Shown here: piece after piece, positions 1 through 8,058 of the stretch
Position numbering within the stretch: position 1 is the first letter of the stretch
Layout: every line of letters begins with the position of its first letter
Source: Rhodobacterales bacterium LSUCC0031
GTDB lineage: Bacteria > Pseudomonadota > Alphaproteobacteria > Rhodobacterales > Rhodobacteraceae
Assembly (NCBI GenBank): GCA_015689735.1
Contig: WVSP01000003.1
Location: 454,031-518,030 of the forward strand
Direction: 5' to 3'
DNA: 64,000 nucleotides
Translations under genes and position numbers: made by a program
Notes under the pieces: model-generated
Told to the model about the DNA's origin: nothing
The model's input: the letters and a program-made list of their open reading frames with translations, nothing else
Database searches by the model: none

Positions 1-442
1 GGTGTTCTGGTACTCGCAAGACAGTAACGTCACGCCACCCGTCGCACTTGCAGGCTTTGCCGGTGCGGCGATCGCAGGCTCCAAGCCGATGGAGACGAGT
101 TTCCAGGCTTGGAAATACGCCAAGGGCCTCTACCTGATCCCGCTGTTTATGGTCTTCAACGAAGAGATCATCCTTGGTGGGCCCCTGCCCCTGGTGATCT
201 GGAGCGGGGTGATCGCGATCATCGCGCTGGTGGGCTTTGCCGCAGCGCTGGAGGGGTTCTTGTGGCGCGCCATGCCCCTTTGGAGCCGCATTCTTATGGT
301 GCCGGGGGTCGTTGCTGTCTTTTGGCCCAGCTTGGTGGTCGAGGGTGCAGGAGCGGCTTTGATCATGGCACTCTTGGCGTTCAACTGGTGGGGTAGCCCC
401 TCCGCGACGTCACGCGACATGCCAGAGGGCAACACACCTTAA
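1..442 (+). CDS. TRAP transporter fused permease, C-terminal fragment (5' end outside window)
   Basis: Only the last ~147 codons lie in the window; the frame is open from base 2 and stops at TAA 440-442. The segment SQDSNVTPPVALAGFAGAA near the start is typical of fused DctQM-type TRAP permeases of the TAXI group, which import organic anions using an ion gradient with a periplasmic binding protein. After it come three or four hydrophobic stretches (about residues 40-55, 63-88, 95-110 and 112-130) and a short polar tail, which fits a membrane C-terminus. The first in-window GTG is almost certainly internal. The substrate cannot be inferred, because the binding-protein gene is not visible. Confidence 0.8.
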   Translation, partial: VFWYSQDSNVTPPVALAGFAGAAIAGSKPMETSFQAWKYAKGLYLIPLFMVFNEEIILGGPLPLVIWSGVIAIIALVGFAAALEGFLWRAMPLWSRILMVPGVVAVFWPSLVVEGAGAALIMALLAFNWWGSPSATSRDMPEGNTP

Positions 443-453
443 GAGGCTACGAA

Positions 454-1425
454 TTATCGTTTCAGAACCGCCAACAAGTCATGCGCGTGGCTTTGAACCC
501 GCGCGCAGGTTGCGGTGACATCAGCCAGCCATGCGGGATCGGAAAGAACGGCACAGCCGCCGGGGACTGGCACCACCAAATTGTGGCCAATCACGCCACA
601 GGCGCGTAGCTGCGCTTGCGCGAAATCGGCCGTCTTGACGACAACCCCCTCCGGCAGGCCAGCGCAAAAATCTGCAAGGCGCAACCGTTGCGCCTGAACA
701 TCCGCATCGTGCAAGGTCGCATAGCGGCCAGACTTGTCACAGATCGCCAATACCACCTGTCGATCGATCAAGATCATGCCTTGAGGCTTGGAGGCCCCAT
801 GATCTGCTTGCCCAAGAGCGGACCAGAATGAACCACGCCGCGCGCCGGCGCTTGTCACACCCGCGCAGGTTAGAACAGCCGGTGTCATGGCTGTTTCGGG
901 CAGCGTGTGAGGCAACAAGATGAACCTTGCAGGCTTTGCCGCATCCCAAAGCGTCGCACAGACATCTTCGAGTGATCGGGTCGGGTAAAACGGCATGACG
1001 CCCTGCGCGCCCCCAGCATCAGGCAAGGGGGCGGCTGCGACAAGCTGCCCTGTGATCACATGAAATAGTTCCCGATCCCCAGCATCCAAAGCCACAGCGG
1101 CTTGCACGCGCAACTCGGCAAGAAGTGCCGATTGGATATCGTTGCGTTGGCGATCGCCGCAGCCAGGAACGACGTTGAGCGCATCAAAAAACCTGCTTAG
1201 GCCGCCCGGTGCGGCCAAGATTACCTCAAGCGGCACGGCAAGCACCGGATCGGCAAGCACGGCTTGGCGAAAACGCAGATGCCCATAGACATCGCGCAAG
1301 AGGCGCGACACGGGCCATCGGCATCGATCTTGTGATGTGACGTTCACTTGCGCGAACCTTTGCTGACGTCCGCCCCCAAGCTGCGCAGCCAGTTGCCGAT
1401 GTCTTCGCGCGTTGGCCGCCGACAA
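454..1425 (-). CDS. Hypothetical protein, unrecognised (about 323 aa)
   Basis: I do not recognise this family. The frame stops at TAA (454-456) and is open up to a TTG at 1425, with an in-frame TGA just beyond, so the start must be a TTG, GTG or more internal codon and is uncertain. The protein is Ala/Leu/Val-rich, has no clear signal peptide or membrane helix, and has several scattered Cys residues. The C-terminal half contains strands such as QGMILIDRQVVLAICD and GHNLVVPVPGG, which suggests an alpha/beta fold. It converges with the TRAP gene, leaving an 11-base gap. An N-terminal frameshift cannot be excluded, since the first ~30 residues look less protein-like than the rest. Confidence 0.55.
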   Translation of the reverse strand: MSAANARRHRQLAAQLGGGRQQRFAQVNVTSQDRCRWPVSRLLRDVYGHLRFRQAVLADPVLAVPLEVILAAPGGLSRFFDALNVVPGCGDRQRNDIQSALLAELRVQAAVALDAGDRELFHVITGQLVAAAPLPDAGGAQGVMPFYPTRSLEDVCATLWDAAKPARFILLPHTLPETAMTPAVLTCAGVTSAGARRGSFWSALGQADHGASKPQGMILIDRQVVLAICDKSGRYATLHDADVQAQRLRLADFCAGLPEGVVVKTADFAQAQLRACGVIGHNLVVPVPGGCAVLSDPAWLADVTATCARVQSHAHDLLAVLKR

Positions 1426-1787
1426 TGCAGGACGTCATCATCTGCGCAACATGCAGCACCGAAGGCAATGTGGAGGTATGCCCATTTTGGGCATGTCCAG
1501 AATGGGCATACGCCCCGGTTGCTATGCGTGGAATGGCTGTCCAGACATAGCGGAGCCACGTGGTGGCCCCAACGCCTTTGCATCATTTGTTTCGGTACGG
1601 TGGCCGCGAGAAACGGGCAGAAAAGTTGCAGAGAATTGGGTCAAAACCGCAAACCAAGCCAAAAAAGGTTGCACCCATCGCGACCGAAAAACGCCACGCA
1701 TGATGCGCTTGGTCTTGGCGCCTCTCGCCCTTGGGGCGGATCACCACCGACCCGCCCGCGCAACCCGTTCAGGAAGAATGAGGCATC
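1426..1787. other. 362-bp intergenic region with nested inverted repeats
   Basis: No convincing gene is seen here. Longer frames crossing the region run out of phase into the regulator gene at 1788 and have shadow-like composition. The notable content is an 11-bp perfect inverted repeat, GTATGCCCATT (1476-1486) and AATGGGCATAC (1501-1511). An overlapping inner repeat, ATGCCCA-TTT-TGGGCAT, lies at 1478-1494. This is a plausible operator between the minus-strand hypothetical gene and the plus-strand regulator. No confident -35/-10 pair was identified. Confidence 0.6.
1476..1511. repeat. Nested inverted repeat (TGGGCAT/ATGCCCA boxes), possible operator
   Basis: Three copies of a TGGGCAT/ATGCCCA half-site lie within 36 bases and form two overlapping dyads. 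The outer dyad has 11-bp arms and a 14-base spacer; the inner one has 7-bp arms and a 3-base spacer. It lies between two divergent genes, one of which encodes a winged-helix regulator. A transcription-factor site is therefore the simplest reading, but no known consensus is matched. Confidence 0.45.
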
Positions 1788-2240
1788 ATGTCCGACACCC
1801 CTAAGCATCGCAAACCACGCGAACGCCTCTTGGACGCCTTCGGGACAGTTTTCCCGGCGCATCTCGCGAGTTCGGCCCGACTTCTGCATGCCGCGCGCGA
1901 GGCGCTCAACGGCGACTTGGACAAGCTGTTTATTCTATGCGTCATCCTCGCCTCCGAGGATGATGCCGCGTGGACGGGCATCGACTTCGACGCGATCGAC
2001 CAGATGCCGCGGATGGGCTGCACCAACACGGCGTCGATTGCACATTCCACAGGCATCCCGCGCGCCACTGCGCAACGCAAACTTGCTGAAATGGTGCGGC
2101 TTGGCTGGGTCGAACGGCGCCCAGACACCGGCTGGAGCCTAACACCGAAAGCCGTGCAAGACCTGCGCGACTTGTCGGTAGAAACGCTGCGCTACCTGCA
2201 AGCGATCACAACCGCATTGCGCAAAAGCGAAACGAGCTAA
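1788..2240 (+). CDS. Winged helix-turn-helix (MarR-like) transcriptional regulator
   Basis: This 150-residue soluble protein begins at ATG 1788. Residues ~75-120 (TNTASIAHSTGIPRATAQRK, then LGWVERRPDTGWSLTPKAV) form a helix-turn-helix followed by a beta-wing, as in MarR/IclR-type DNA-binding domains. Helices on both sides probably mediate dimerisation. No ligand domain or conserved Cys is apparent, so the effector is unknown. It lies downstream of the nested inverted repeats at 1476-1511, which it may bind to autoregulate. That link is inference. Confidence 0.75.
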   Translation: MSDTPKHRKPRERLLDAFGTVFPAHLASSARLLHAAREALNGDLDKLFILCVILASEDDAAWTGIDFDAIDQMPRMGCTNTASIAHSTGIPRATAQRKLAEMVRLGWVERRPDTGWSLTPKAVQDLRDLSVETLRYLQAITTALRKSETS

Positions 2241-2276
2241 GCGCCGCGCACATCCTGTCAGTTAGTAATGGCAAGG

Positions 2277-2353
2277 TGGCGGACTGGGGAGGATTCGAAC
2301 CCCCGACCCCTTGATTCGTAGTCAAGTACTCTATCCAACTGAGCTACCAGTCC
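2277..2353 (-). tRNA. tRNA-Arg (anticodon ACG), CCA encoded
   Basis: On the minus strand the cloverleaf reads acceptor GGACTGG/CCAGTCC, a D-arm with GGATAGAGT, anticodon stem CTTGA/TCAAG with loop CTACGAA (anticodon ACG, probably deaminated to ICG to read CGN Arg codons), and a T-arm with loop TTCGAAT. Discriminator G and a genomically encoded CCA follow (2277-2280 on the plus strand). All stems pair, so the gene appears intact. Confidence 0.97.
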
Positions 2354-2409
2354 GTGGAGGCGGGGTTTAACCGCGCCATCGCAGCGTTGCAAGCGGAAAA
2401 CCGGGGTGG

Positions 2410-3795
2410 TCAGGCGGCCACACCGGCGGGAATGAAAATCCGAAAGATCGTGCCGTCGGGGCCGCTCTGCACCAGTTCCAGCCGACCACCATGTCCCTTG
2501 ACCAATTCGGCACAGATCGCCAACCCCAAGCCCGAGCCGCCTTTGCGCACCCCGCCATGAAACGGCTTGAACAGGTGTTCACGTGCCTTTTGGGGCAAGC
2601 CGGGGCCGGTATCTGCGATGGTAATCTCCCAGCCCTCATCGCTATCGCGCGCTGCGATGTTGATACGCCCCTGCGCACCCGTAGCCAGGATTGCCAAGCG
2701 AGCGTTGCGCACAAGGTTCGACAAGACCCGATAAAGCTGTTCGGGGTCGGCGCGCACAGCCAGCGTCGGGGCAATATCGTCGCTATAGCTGATCAATGCG
2801 CCATCATCTGCCAAGCGCTCATTCTCGAAGACATCCTCGACCAGCTTGCGTAGGGCGACACGGGTCAGCTTGGGGGCGGGTTCCTCGGCGCGGCCAAAGG
2901 CGAGCGTTGCCTCGGTCAGGTTGATCGCACGATCAAGCGAGGCGACCAGACGCGGCGCGATTCGCTGAACGGCGGGGTCTTGCGATGCCTCAAGCCGGTC
3001 GCCGAGCATGGTGGCCACCGACAGCATGTTGCGCAAGTCGTGGCTGATCTTGGCCACCGCCTCGCCCAATTGGGCCAAACGCGCGCGTTGGCGCAGCGCG
3101 CCGGTCAGATCGGTTTGCAGTTTTTGCAGCGCATCCTCGGCATCGCGTAATTCCTGCACGCGCCCCTCGGGGCGGATAATGCGCGCAGCATCGGCGGGTG
3201 CCTCGGCATAGCGTGTCATGGCGGTCACCAAGCGCTTGATCGGTGTGACCATCAATTGGCGTACCGCGACAAACAACAGGACAGCGGTAAAGATCGAGAT
3301 GACCGCCGACAGTGCAAGAATACGTAGCCCGTAATCAATCAGCGCGGCGCGCAAAGGTGCAGCAGGCATGGTAATCTCGATCAACAAACCTGCCTCGCGC
3401 ACAGGCTCACCGATGACGCGGATGACCTCGTCGGCGGGGTTGATCATGCGCGCCAACGCATCGCGCATCAGCACCCATGGGGCCGGATCGCGCATGTCAT
3501 AGCTATGCGCGATCATCGGCATCTGATCACTCGACAAGATCAGTTGCCGCACGGCATCGCGGCGTAGCACCACGTTCAGCACCTCGGCATTCTCAAGAAG
3601 CTCTGCCTCAAGCGCGTCATCGATCATCCCGTCGGCTGCCAAAAGTGCGAGCGAGGCGATCTGAGCGCGTTCAAGCCGCGCAAGCAGGTATTCTTCACGA
3701 AAGCGGGCGACCGAAGGCACAAAAATGAATACCTCGGCCAGCATCACGAAGATGACGGTAAGGATCAAGAAGCGCCCTGAGAGTGTATTGGTCAC
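2410..3795 (-). CDS. Membrane sensor histidine kinase (orphan)
   Basis: This 461-residue protein starts with GTG at 3795. A transmembrane helix at ~9-29 and another at ~157-180 enclose a periplasmic sensor region of about 125 residues. A HAMP-like linker follows, then the H-box HDLRN (His252, phospho-acceptor), an N-box NLVRNAR (~360-366), the G1 box DTGPGLP (~395) and the G2 box GGSGLGLA (~419), i.e. a complete HisKA plus HATPase_c module. No response regulator lies beside it; the upstream neighbour, 24 bases away, is a flavoprotein dehydrogenase. Signal and partner are unknown. The link to the neighbouring oxidoreductase operon is positional only. Confidence 0.93.
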   Translation of the reverse strand: MTNTLSGRFLILTVIFVMLAEVFIFVPSVARFREEYLLARLERAQIASLALLAADGMIDDALEAELLENAEVLNVVLRRDAVRQLILSSDQMPMIAHSYDMRDPAPWVLMRDALARMINPADEVIRVIGEPVREAGLLIEITMPAAPLRAALIDYGLRILALSAVISIFTAVLLFVAVRQLMVTPIKRLVTAMTRYAEAPADAARIIRPEGRVQELRDAEDALQKLQTDLTGALRQRARLAQLGEAVAKISHDLRNMLSVATMLGDRLEASQDPAVQRIAPRLVASLDRAINLTEATLAFGRAEEPAPKLTRVALRKLVEDVFENERLADDGALISYSDDIAPTLAVRADPEQLYRVLSNLVRNARLAILATGAQGRINIAARDSDEGWEITIADTGPGLPQKAREHLFKPFHGGVRKGGSGLGLAICAELVKGHGGRLELVQSGPDGTIFRIFIPAGVAA

Positions 3796-3819
3796 GGCTA
3801 CCCCGGTTTGCCGTTTTGA

Positions 3820-5232
3820 TCAGCGCAGCAGTTGCACAAGCCGCACAACTCGTTTGACCCATCGGCTTTCGAACAATCTCGGAGCAAAATAGGCACCCGC
3901 GACGCGTTTGTTAATCTCTCCCAAGGTCGGATAGGGCGAAATCATGCCCGCGATCGCTGACATCTTCAGCCGTGAAGCGATTGCCAGCGCCCAGATCTGG
4001 ATCAATTCCCCCGCCTGCGGGCCAACGACCGTGGCCCCGACGGGGCGGCCACGCACCACCATGACCTTGGCAAAGCCTTGTGCCTGCCCGGTGGCGATGG
4101 CGCGATCGTTATGGGCGAAGTCGGCCCGCACCACGCTCAGCCGCGCGCCATGAAGCTTGCGCGCTTCCGCTTCGGTCAGGCCGACTTGGGCCAATTCGGG
4201 ATCGGTATAGGTCACATGAGGCACATGATCATTTCGCGCGCGGGCGCGCAGGCCAAACAGCATCGGGCGGATGATCAGCCCCGCATGATAGCCTGCAACA
4301 TGGGTGAATTGCGCGCCCCCCGTTACATCGCCAATCGCATAGATGCGGCGGTTCGTGGTCCGCAGCCCTGCATCCACGACAATGCCCTTGAGGCTATGCG
4401 CCACTCCTGCCTGATCGAGGCCGAGATCTTCCAACACAGGCCGCCGCCCAGCTGCCACCAAAAGATGCGTGCCGGTGATGATGTCACCTGCACTGGTTCG
4501 CACGGTAATCGCGCTATCCTGTTCCGCGACGGATGTTACCCCGGCCCCTTCGATCACGGCGATCCCTTCCGCACGCAGCTGATCCAACACCAGCGCGACC
4601 GCTTCTGGGTCGTCGCGGCCCAGCGCGCGCGCCTCCTCGATCACGGTCACAGCACTGCCGAGGCGACGATGCGCTTGGGCCATCTCAAGCCCGATGGCCC
4701 CCCCCCCGATGACGATCAGGTGTTCAGGCCGCGCGCGCAGGTCAAAGATCGTCTCGTTGGTATGGTAGGTCACGCTCTCAAGGCCAGCGATGGGCGGCAC
4801 AAAGGCACGCGCACCCGTTGCAATAACGAAGCGCCGCGCGGTGATCTGCTGGCCACCTGCCTGAAGCCGATGCGGCGACACGAAACGCGCCCGCGCCCGG
4901 ATCACTATCACGCCCAAACCCTCGAACCGTTCTTGGCTATCAACAGGCGCGATCTGGGCGATCACCGCGCGTAGATGCTCATTGGCTGCCGCGAAGTCAG
5001 GATTTGGATCATGCCCCGCCACGCCAAATGCAGCCTGTGCGGTCTGATGCGCCTTGTGGCCAGCGGCCAAAAGCGATTTGGACGGCACACAGCCCGTGTT
5101 CAGGCAATCGCCCCCCATATCGCCGGCCTCGATCAGCACGACCCGCGCGCCCATCTGCACAGCGCCCGCGGCAACCGACAACCCTGCGGCGCCTGCGCCG
5201 ATGATGCAGATATCTGTTGTGAGATCGCCCAT
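3820..5232 (-). CDS. FAD-dependent pyridine nucleotide-disulfide oxidoreductase (mercuric reductase/dihydrolipoamide dehydrogenase-like)
   Basis: This 470-aa class I flavoprotein has FAD-binding GAGAAG at 12-17, a redox pair Cys43-x4-Cys48 in GGDCLNTGCVPSK, and a second Rossmann fold with GGGAIGLEMA for NAD(P)H. The C-terminal dimerisation domain has YPTLGE where lipoamide dehydrogenases have an HPT.SE active-site motif, so the catalytic His is absent. It is therefore unlikely to be a true E3 subunit. The N-terminal heavy-metal domain of many MerA proteins is also missing. ATG at 5232 overlaps the VTT gene stop (ATGA), so the two are co-translated. A frame extending to 5292 exists but lies inside the upstream gene. 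The substrate is unknown. Confidence 0.88.
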   Translation of the reverse strand: MGDLTTDICIIGAGAAGLSVAAGAVQMGARVVLIEAGDMGGDCLNTGCVPSKSLLAAGHKAHQTAQAAFGVAGHDPNPDFAAANEHLRAVIAQIAPVDSQERFEGLGVIVIRARARFVSPHRLQAGGQQITARRFVIATGARAFVPPIAGLESVTYHTNETIFDLRARPEHLIVIGGGAIGLEMAQAHRRLGSAVTVIEEARALGRDDPEAVALVLDQLRAEGIAVIEGAGVTSVAEQDSAITVRTSAGDIITGTHLLVAAGRRPVLEDLGLDQAGVAHSLKGIVVDAGLRTTNRRIYAIGDVTGGAQFTHVAGYHAGLIIRPMLFGLRARARNDHVPHVTYTDPELAQVGLTEAEARKLHGARLSVVRADFAHNDRAIATGQAQGFAKVMVVRGRPVGATVVGPQAGELIQIWALAIASRLKMSAIAGMISPYPTLGEINKRVAGAYFAPRLFESRWVKRVVRLVQLLR

Positions 5233-5954
5233 CAGATCCCCCTTTCGCCGTGCAGCGCCTTGAGCAAGACAGGCAGCACGGCCAAGGCGCAAAGGCCAAG
5301 GAGCGGTAAAAGGATCGCAGGGCTGAACAAAAGGCCCAGATCAGGGGCCGCACCACGCGCAAAGACTTCCGACAGGCCCGCCCCGATTGAGGTATAGACC
5401 AACGCCCCCGGCATGATGCCGAAAAAGGTCGAAATGACATAACGATGGAGCGGCACATCGAGAAAGGCCGGCACCAAATTGGCAATCACGAATGGCACGG
5501 CAGGCACCAAACGGATCAAAAACAACATCGACCATTGATTGTCGTCGATCCCCACCTTGATGCGCTTGACCAACCCTTCGGACCCTTCCAGCCGGGCAGC
5601 AATGCCCCCGCCGATGCTGCTGCGCGCCGCCAGAAAGATCGCGCTCGCCCCCAAGGTCGCGGCCAAAACGTTAAAGATCGTGCCGGGAAAGGTCGCAAAC
5701 AAGAAGCCGCCTGTCAGTGTGGCGATGCTTGCGCCGGGCAAGGACAGGGCGACGATCAGGGCATAGACCAAGATGAAGCCCAGAACGGTGGCGCCATAAT
5801 GGGCATCGCGCATAGCCAAAAGCGCCTCGCGATTCGCGGCCAAGGCTTCGAAATGCAAAAGATCGCCAAACCACCACCACCCAACCGCCGCCCCAAGCAT
5901 GATCGCGATCAATGGCCAAAGTCGGCGCAAGCGGGTCTTGGTCTGGTCTCTCAT
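5232..5954 (-). CDS. TVP38/TMEM64 (VTT/DedA-like) family membrane protein
   Basis: About 240 residues with five or six hydrophobic helices. The sequence runs through YALIVALSLPGASIATLTGG, IFNVLAATLGASAIFLAAR and FLIRLVPAVPFVIANLVPA, the conserved VTT/SNARE-associated Golgi region with re-entrant loops. Bacterial homologues are inner-membrane proteins implicated in lipid scrambling or envelope homeostasis; the exact substrate is unclear. ATG 5954 is chosen, but an in-frame TTG at 5966 would add four residues. Its stop overlaps the flavoprotein start (ATGA). Pairing of a TVP38-family protein with a MerA-like flavoprotein recurs in bacteria and suggests a shared redox or metal-stress function; that is inference. 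Confidence 0.88.
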   Translation of the reverse strand: MRDQTKTRLRRLWPLIAIMLGAAVGWWWFGDLLHFEALAANREALLAMRDAHYGATVLGFILVYALIVALSLPGASIATLTGGFLFATFPGTIFNVLAATLGASAIFLAARSSIGGGIAARLEGSEGLVKRIKVGIDDNQWSMLFLIRLVPAVPFVIANLVPAFLDVPLHRYVISTFFGIMPGALVYTSIGAGLSEVFARGAAPDLGLLFSPAILLPLLGLCALAVLPVLLKALHGERGI

Positions 5955-6243
5955 CAGCGCGTTCAACTTTCACTTTTTCGCAATGACATATAGATGCGCC
6001 ATCCGCTTGACATGCGACAGGGGTATCACGGCTGCTTGATGGGTTGTAACCCATGGCGAGAGCTTGCGCCGCCACAGCAATCGCATCATGGGGCGAAAAG
6101 CATGCAAAAACCGCCCGCCAAGCTGTGCTGTTTGTTGACAGCCCGTCCAGCTTTCCGTATCTGCCGGGCTCTAGCGGAGATTCCTTGGACCGTAGCGGCG
6201 CGTATGTTGCGCGACCCGGCCCGATCGAACCACGGAGAAGACA

Positions 6244-6381
6244 ATGTCGAAGCGGACCTTTCAGCCCTCCAACTTGGTGCGCAAGCACCGTCATGGCTTC
6301 CGTGCGCGCATGGCCACCAAAGGCGGCCGCAAGGTACTTAACGCCCGTCGCGCGCGCGGCCGGAAGCGTCTGAGCGCCTGA
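6244..6381 (+). CDS. rpmH: 50S ribosomal protein L34
   Basis: A 45-residue basic protein, [18 protein letters not shown] at the start, [20 protein letters not shown] in the middle and KRLSA at the end. This is almost the whole L34 consensus. L34 binds 23S rRNA in the large subunit. It heads the plus-strand run to rnpA. The 280-bp region upstream, shared with the divergent VTT gene, should hold its promoter, and a terminator-like hairpin follows at 6410-6444. Confidence 0.98.
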   Translation: MSKRTFQPSNLVRKHRHGFRARMATKGGRKVLNARRARGRKRLSA

Positions 6382-6409
6382 TCAAGGCCGGACCGATGGT
6401 CCCCAACAC

Positions 6410-6444
6410 GCCTCCGCTGGGCGACTGCCCGCCGGGGGCTTTTT
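6410..6444 (+). terminator. Rho-independent terminator/attenuator between rpmH and rnpA
   Basis: The stem pairs GCCTCCG (6410-6416) with CGGGGGC (6433-6439, one G-U) and continues inward as GGGC (6419-6422) with GCCC (6427-6430) around a GACT loop. It is followed directly by five T (6440-6444). It begins 29 bases after the rpmH stop and ends just before ATG 6450. It probably lowers read-through into rnpA, matching the much larger cellular need for L34 than for RNase P protein. Confidence 0.75.
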
Positions 6445-6449
6445 CTGTT

Positions 6450-6779
6450 ATGCGTGAGCGCGCCGATTTCTTGGCGGCGGCCCGCGCCCAGCGCGTGCCG
6501 ATGCCCGCGTTCCTGGTGCAGGCTCGCCAGCGTGACCCATCAGAACCAAGCCAAACCCCGGTGCGGGTCGGTTTCACCTGTTCCAAGAAGGTCGGCAATG
6601 CAGTCGCACGTAACCGCGCCAAGCGCCGCCTGCGCGAAGTTGCGCGCGCGGTTGTCCCGATCGAGGGACGCCCCGGCTGGGATTATGTCTTGATCGGACG
6701 GGCCGATGCGACAGCTACGCACCCTTTCGATGCAATGAAAGACGATCTGTCTCGCGCCTTGCGAAAGCTGCACAAATGA
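6450..6779 (+). CDS. rnpA: Ribonuclease P protein component
   Basis: RnpA assists the catalytic RNA in removing 5' leaders from pre-tRNAs. The signature [20 protein letters not shown] appears mid-protein, followed by a hydrophobic strand (GWDYVLIGR) and a C-terminal helix, as expected for the alpha/beta RnpA fold. I choose ATG 6450 (109 aa). An upstream in-frame ATG at 6396 would add 18 residues but would place the terminator hairpin of rpmH inside the coding region. The stop overlaps the yidD ATG (ATGA). Confidence 0.93.
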   Translation: MRERADFLAAARAQRVPMPAFLVQARQRDPSEPSQTPVRVGFTCSKKVGNAVARNRAKRRLREVARAVVPIEGRPGWDYVLIGRADATATHPFDAMKDDLSRALRKLHK

Positions 6780-6997
6780 GTCCGTTCGCCTATATTGTGT
6801 CACTGCCAGTGCGGTTTTACCGTTTGGTCTTTAGCCCATGGGTCGGACATGGCTGCCGCTTTCAACCAACATGCTCGGCCTACGCGATGGAAGCGCTGGA
6901 AAAGCATGGCGCGCTGAAGGGAAGTTGGCTGGCAATCCGCCGCATTGGGCGCTGCCACCCTTGGGGCGGATCGGGGATCGACAACGTTCCCGATTGA
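6776..6997 (+). CDS. yidD: Membrane protein insertion efficiency factor YidD
   Basis: A 73-aa protein starting at ATG 6776, overlapping the rnpA stop by 4 bases. It carries the family core [19 protein letters not shown] followed by a second region containing [12 protein letters not shown]. Three conserved Cys (in GCRFQPTCS and RCHPWG) are visible. YidD is a small amphipathic inner-membrane-associated protein thought to aid YidC-dependent insertion. The rpmH-rnpA-yidD-yidC order is conserved across bacteria; here ttcA is interposed before yidC. Confidence 0.95.
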   Translation: MSPFAYIVSLPVRFYRLVFSPWVGHGCRFQPTCSAYAMEALEKHGALKGSWLAIRRIGRCHPWGGSGIDNVPD

Positions 6998-7053
6998 GCC
7001 GCGCTTGACGGCACACCCGCCCCGGCCCTAATCCCTGCCATATAGCACAGGAG

Positions 7054-7959
7054 ATGGCGATGCTCGACCGCGACGATAGCGACAGCGATGGCTTGCCTGA
7101 AGCCGACGACATCCACCCGCTGTTTCACGGTGCGCCCAAGACCACCGAATTCCGCAAGCTGCGCAAACGCATCATCCGTGAAACCCGCGAAGCGATCGAC
7201 CGCTACGCCATGGTTGACCGCAGCCCCACCGCGCCGCGTCAGAAATGGCTGGTCTGCCTGTCGGGGGGCAAGGACAGCTATACGCTATTAGCCGCGCTGA
7301 CCGAGTTGCAGTGGCGTGGGCTTTTGCCCGTGGACCTTTTGGCCTGTAACCTCGACCAAGGCCAGCCAGGTTTTCCCGCGACCGTCCTGCCCGAATTTTT
7401 GACCCGCATGGGTGTGCCGCACCGGATCGAATATGCCGATACCTATTCCATCGTCATCGATAAGGTGCCGCAGGGGCGGACCTATTGCGCGCTATGTTCA
7501 CGCCTGCGCCGGGGCAATCTTTACCGTATCGCCCGCGAGGAAGGCTGCAACGCCGTGATCTTGGGACATCACCGCGACGATATCTTGGCGACCTTTTTCC
7601 TCAACTTGTTTCATGGCGGCAAGCTTGCGACCATGCCGCCCAAGCTGCTCAACGACGAGGGCGATCTCTTTGTCTATCGCCCACTCGCCCATGTGGCCGA
7701 GGCCGATTGCGAAGCGTTTTCGCGGGCGATGAACTACCCGATCATCCCGTGCGACCTCTGCGGCAGCCAAGATGGCCTGCAACGCCAAGCCATCGCGCGG
7801 ATGCTTGACGACTGGGAGGCCAAGGCACCGGGCCGCAAGGGCAAGATGTTCTCAGCGCTTATGAATACGCGGCCGTCGCATCTCCTTGACCCGGCATTGT
7901 TCGATTTCGCAGGTTTGGCCACACGCACGGCCCAATCCGCGCCCGACAAACCCGACTGA
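7054..7959 (+). CDS. ttcA: tRNA 2-thiocytidine(32) synthetase TtcA
   Basis: TtcA adenylates and thiolates C32 in certain tRNAs using an Fe-S cluster and ATP. The 301-aa protein shows the PP-loop SGGKDS at 70-75, the Cys pair CALC (145/148) and a later CDLC (233/236), which together supply the cluster-ligating cysteines. GHHRDD (~171-176) is also typical of the family. ATG 7054 follows an AGGAG ribosome site. It sits between yidD and yidC. One of its potential substrates, tRNA-Arg(ACG), happens to be encoded at 2277-2353. Confidence 0.95.
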   Translation: MAMLDRDDSDSDGLPEADDIHPLFHGAPKTTEFRKLRKRIIRETREAIDRYAMVDRSPTAPRQKWLVCLSGGKDSYTLLAALTELQWRGLLPVDLLACNLDQGQPGFPATVLPEFLTRMGVPHRIEYADTYSIVIDKVPQGRTYCALCSRLRRGNLYRIAREEGCNAVILGHHRDDILATFFLNLFHGGKLATMPPKLLNDEGDLFVYRPLAHVAEADCEAFSRAMNYPIIPCDLCGSQDGLQRQAIARMLDDWEAKAPGRKGKMFSALMNTRPSHLLDPALFDFAGLATRTAQSAPDKPD

Positions 7960-8058
7960 TACCGGCGCTGCGACAGGCCCGCGCCGAAAAGGCCCCTTGA
8001 CCTTTCGCGCCCCGATCTGTTGAACCCGCGGGAGCAGCAATCGCGGGAAAATTGAGTG

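Noticed and set aside
1348..2142. 264-codon plus-strand frame overlapping the winged-helix regulator
   Set aside because: It is out of frame with the clear helix-turn-helix protein and has Arg/Ser/Pro-rich shadow composition.
6244..6381. rpmH region as the replication origin
   Set aside because: In some bacteria rpmH lies beside dnaA and oriC, but here no dnaA, dnaN or cluster of DnaA boxes was found; the neighbour is a divergent VTT membrane protein.
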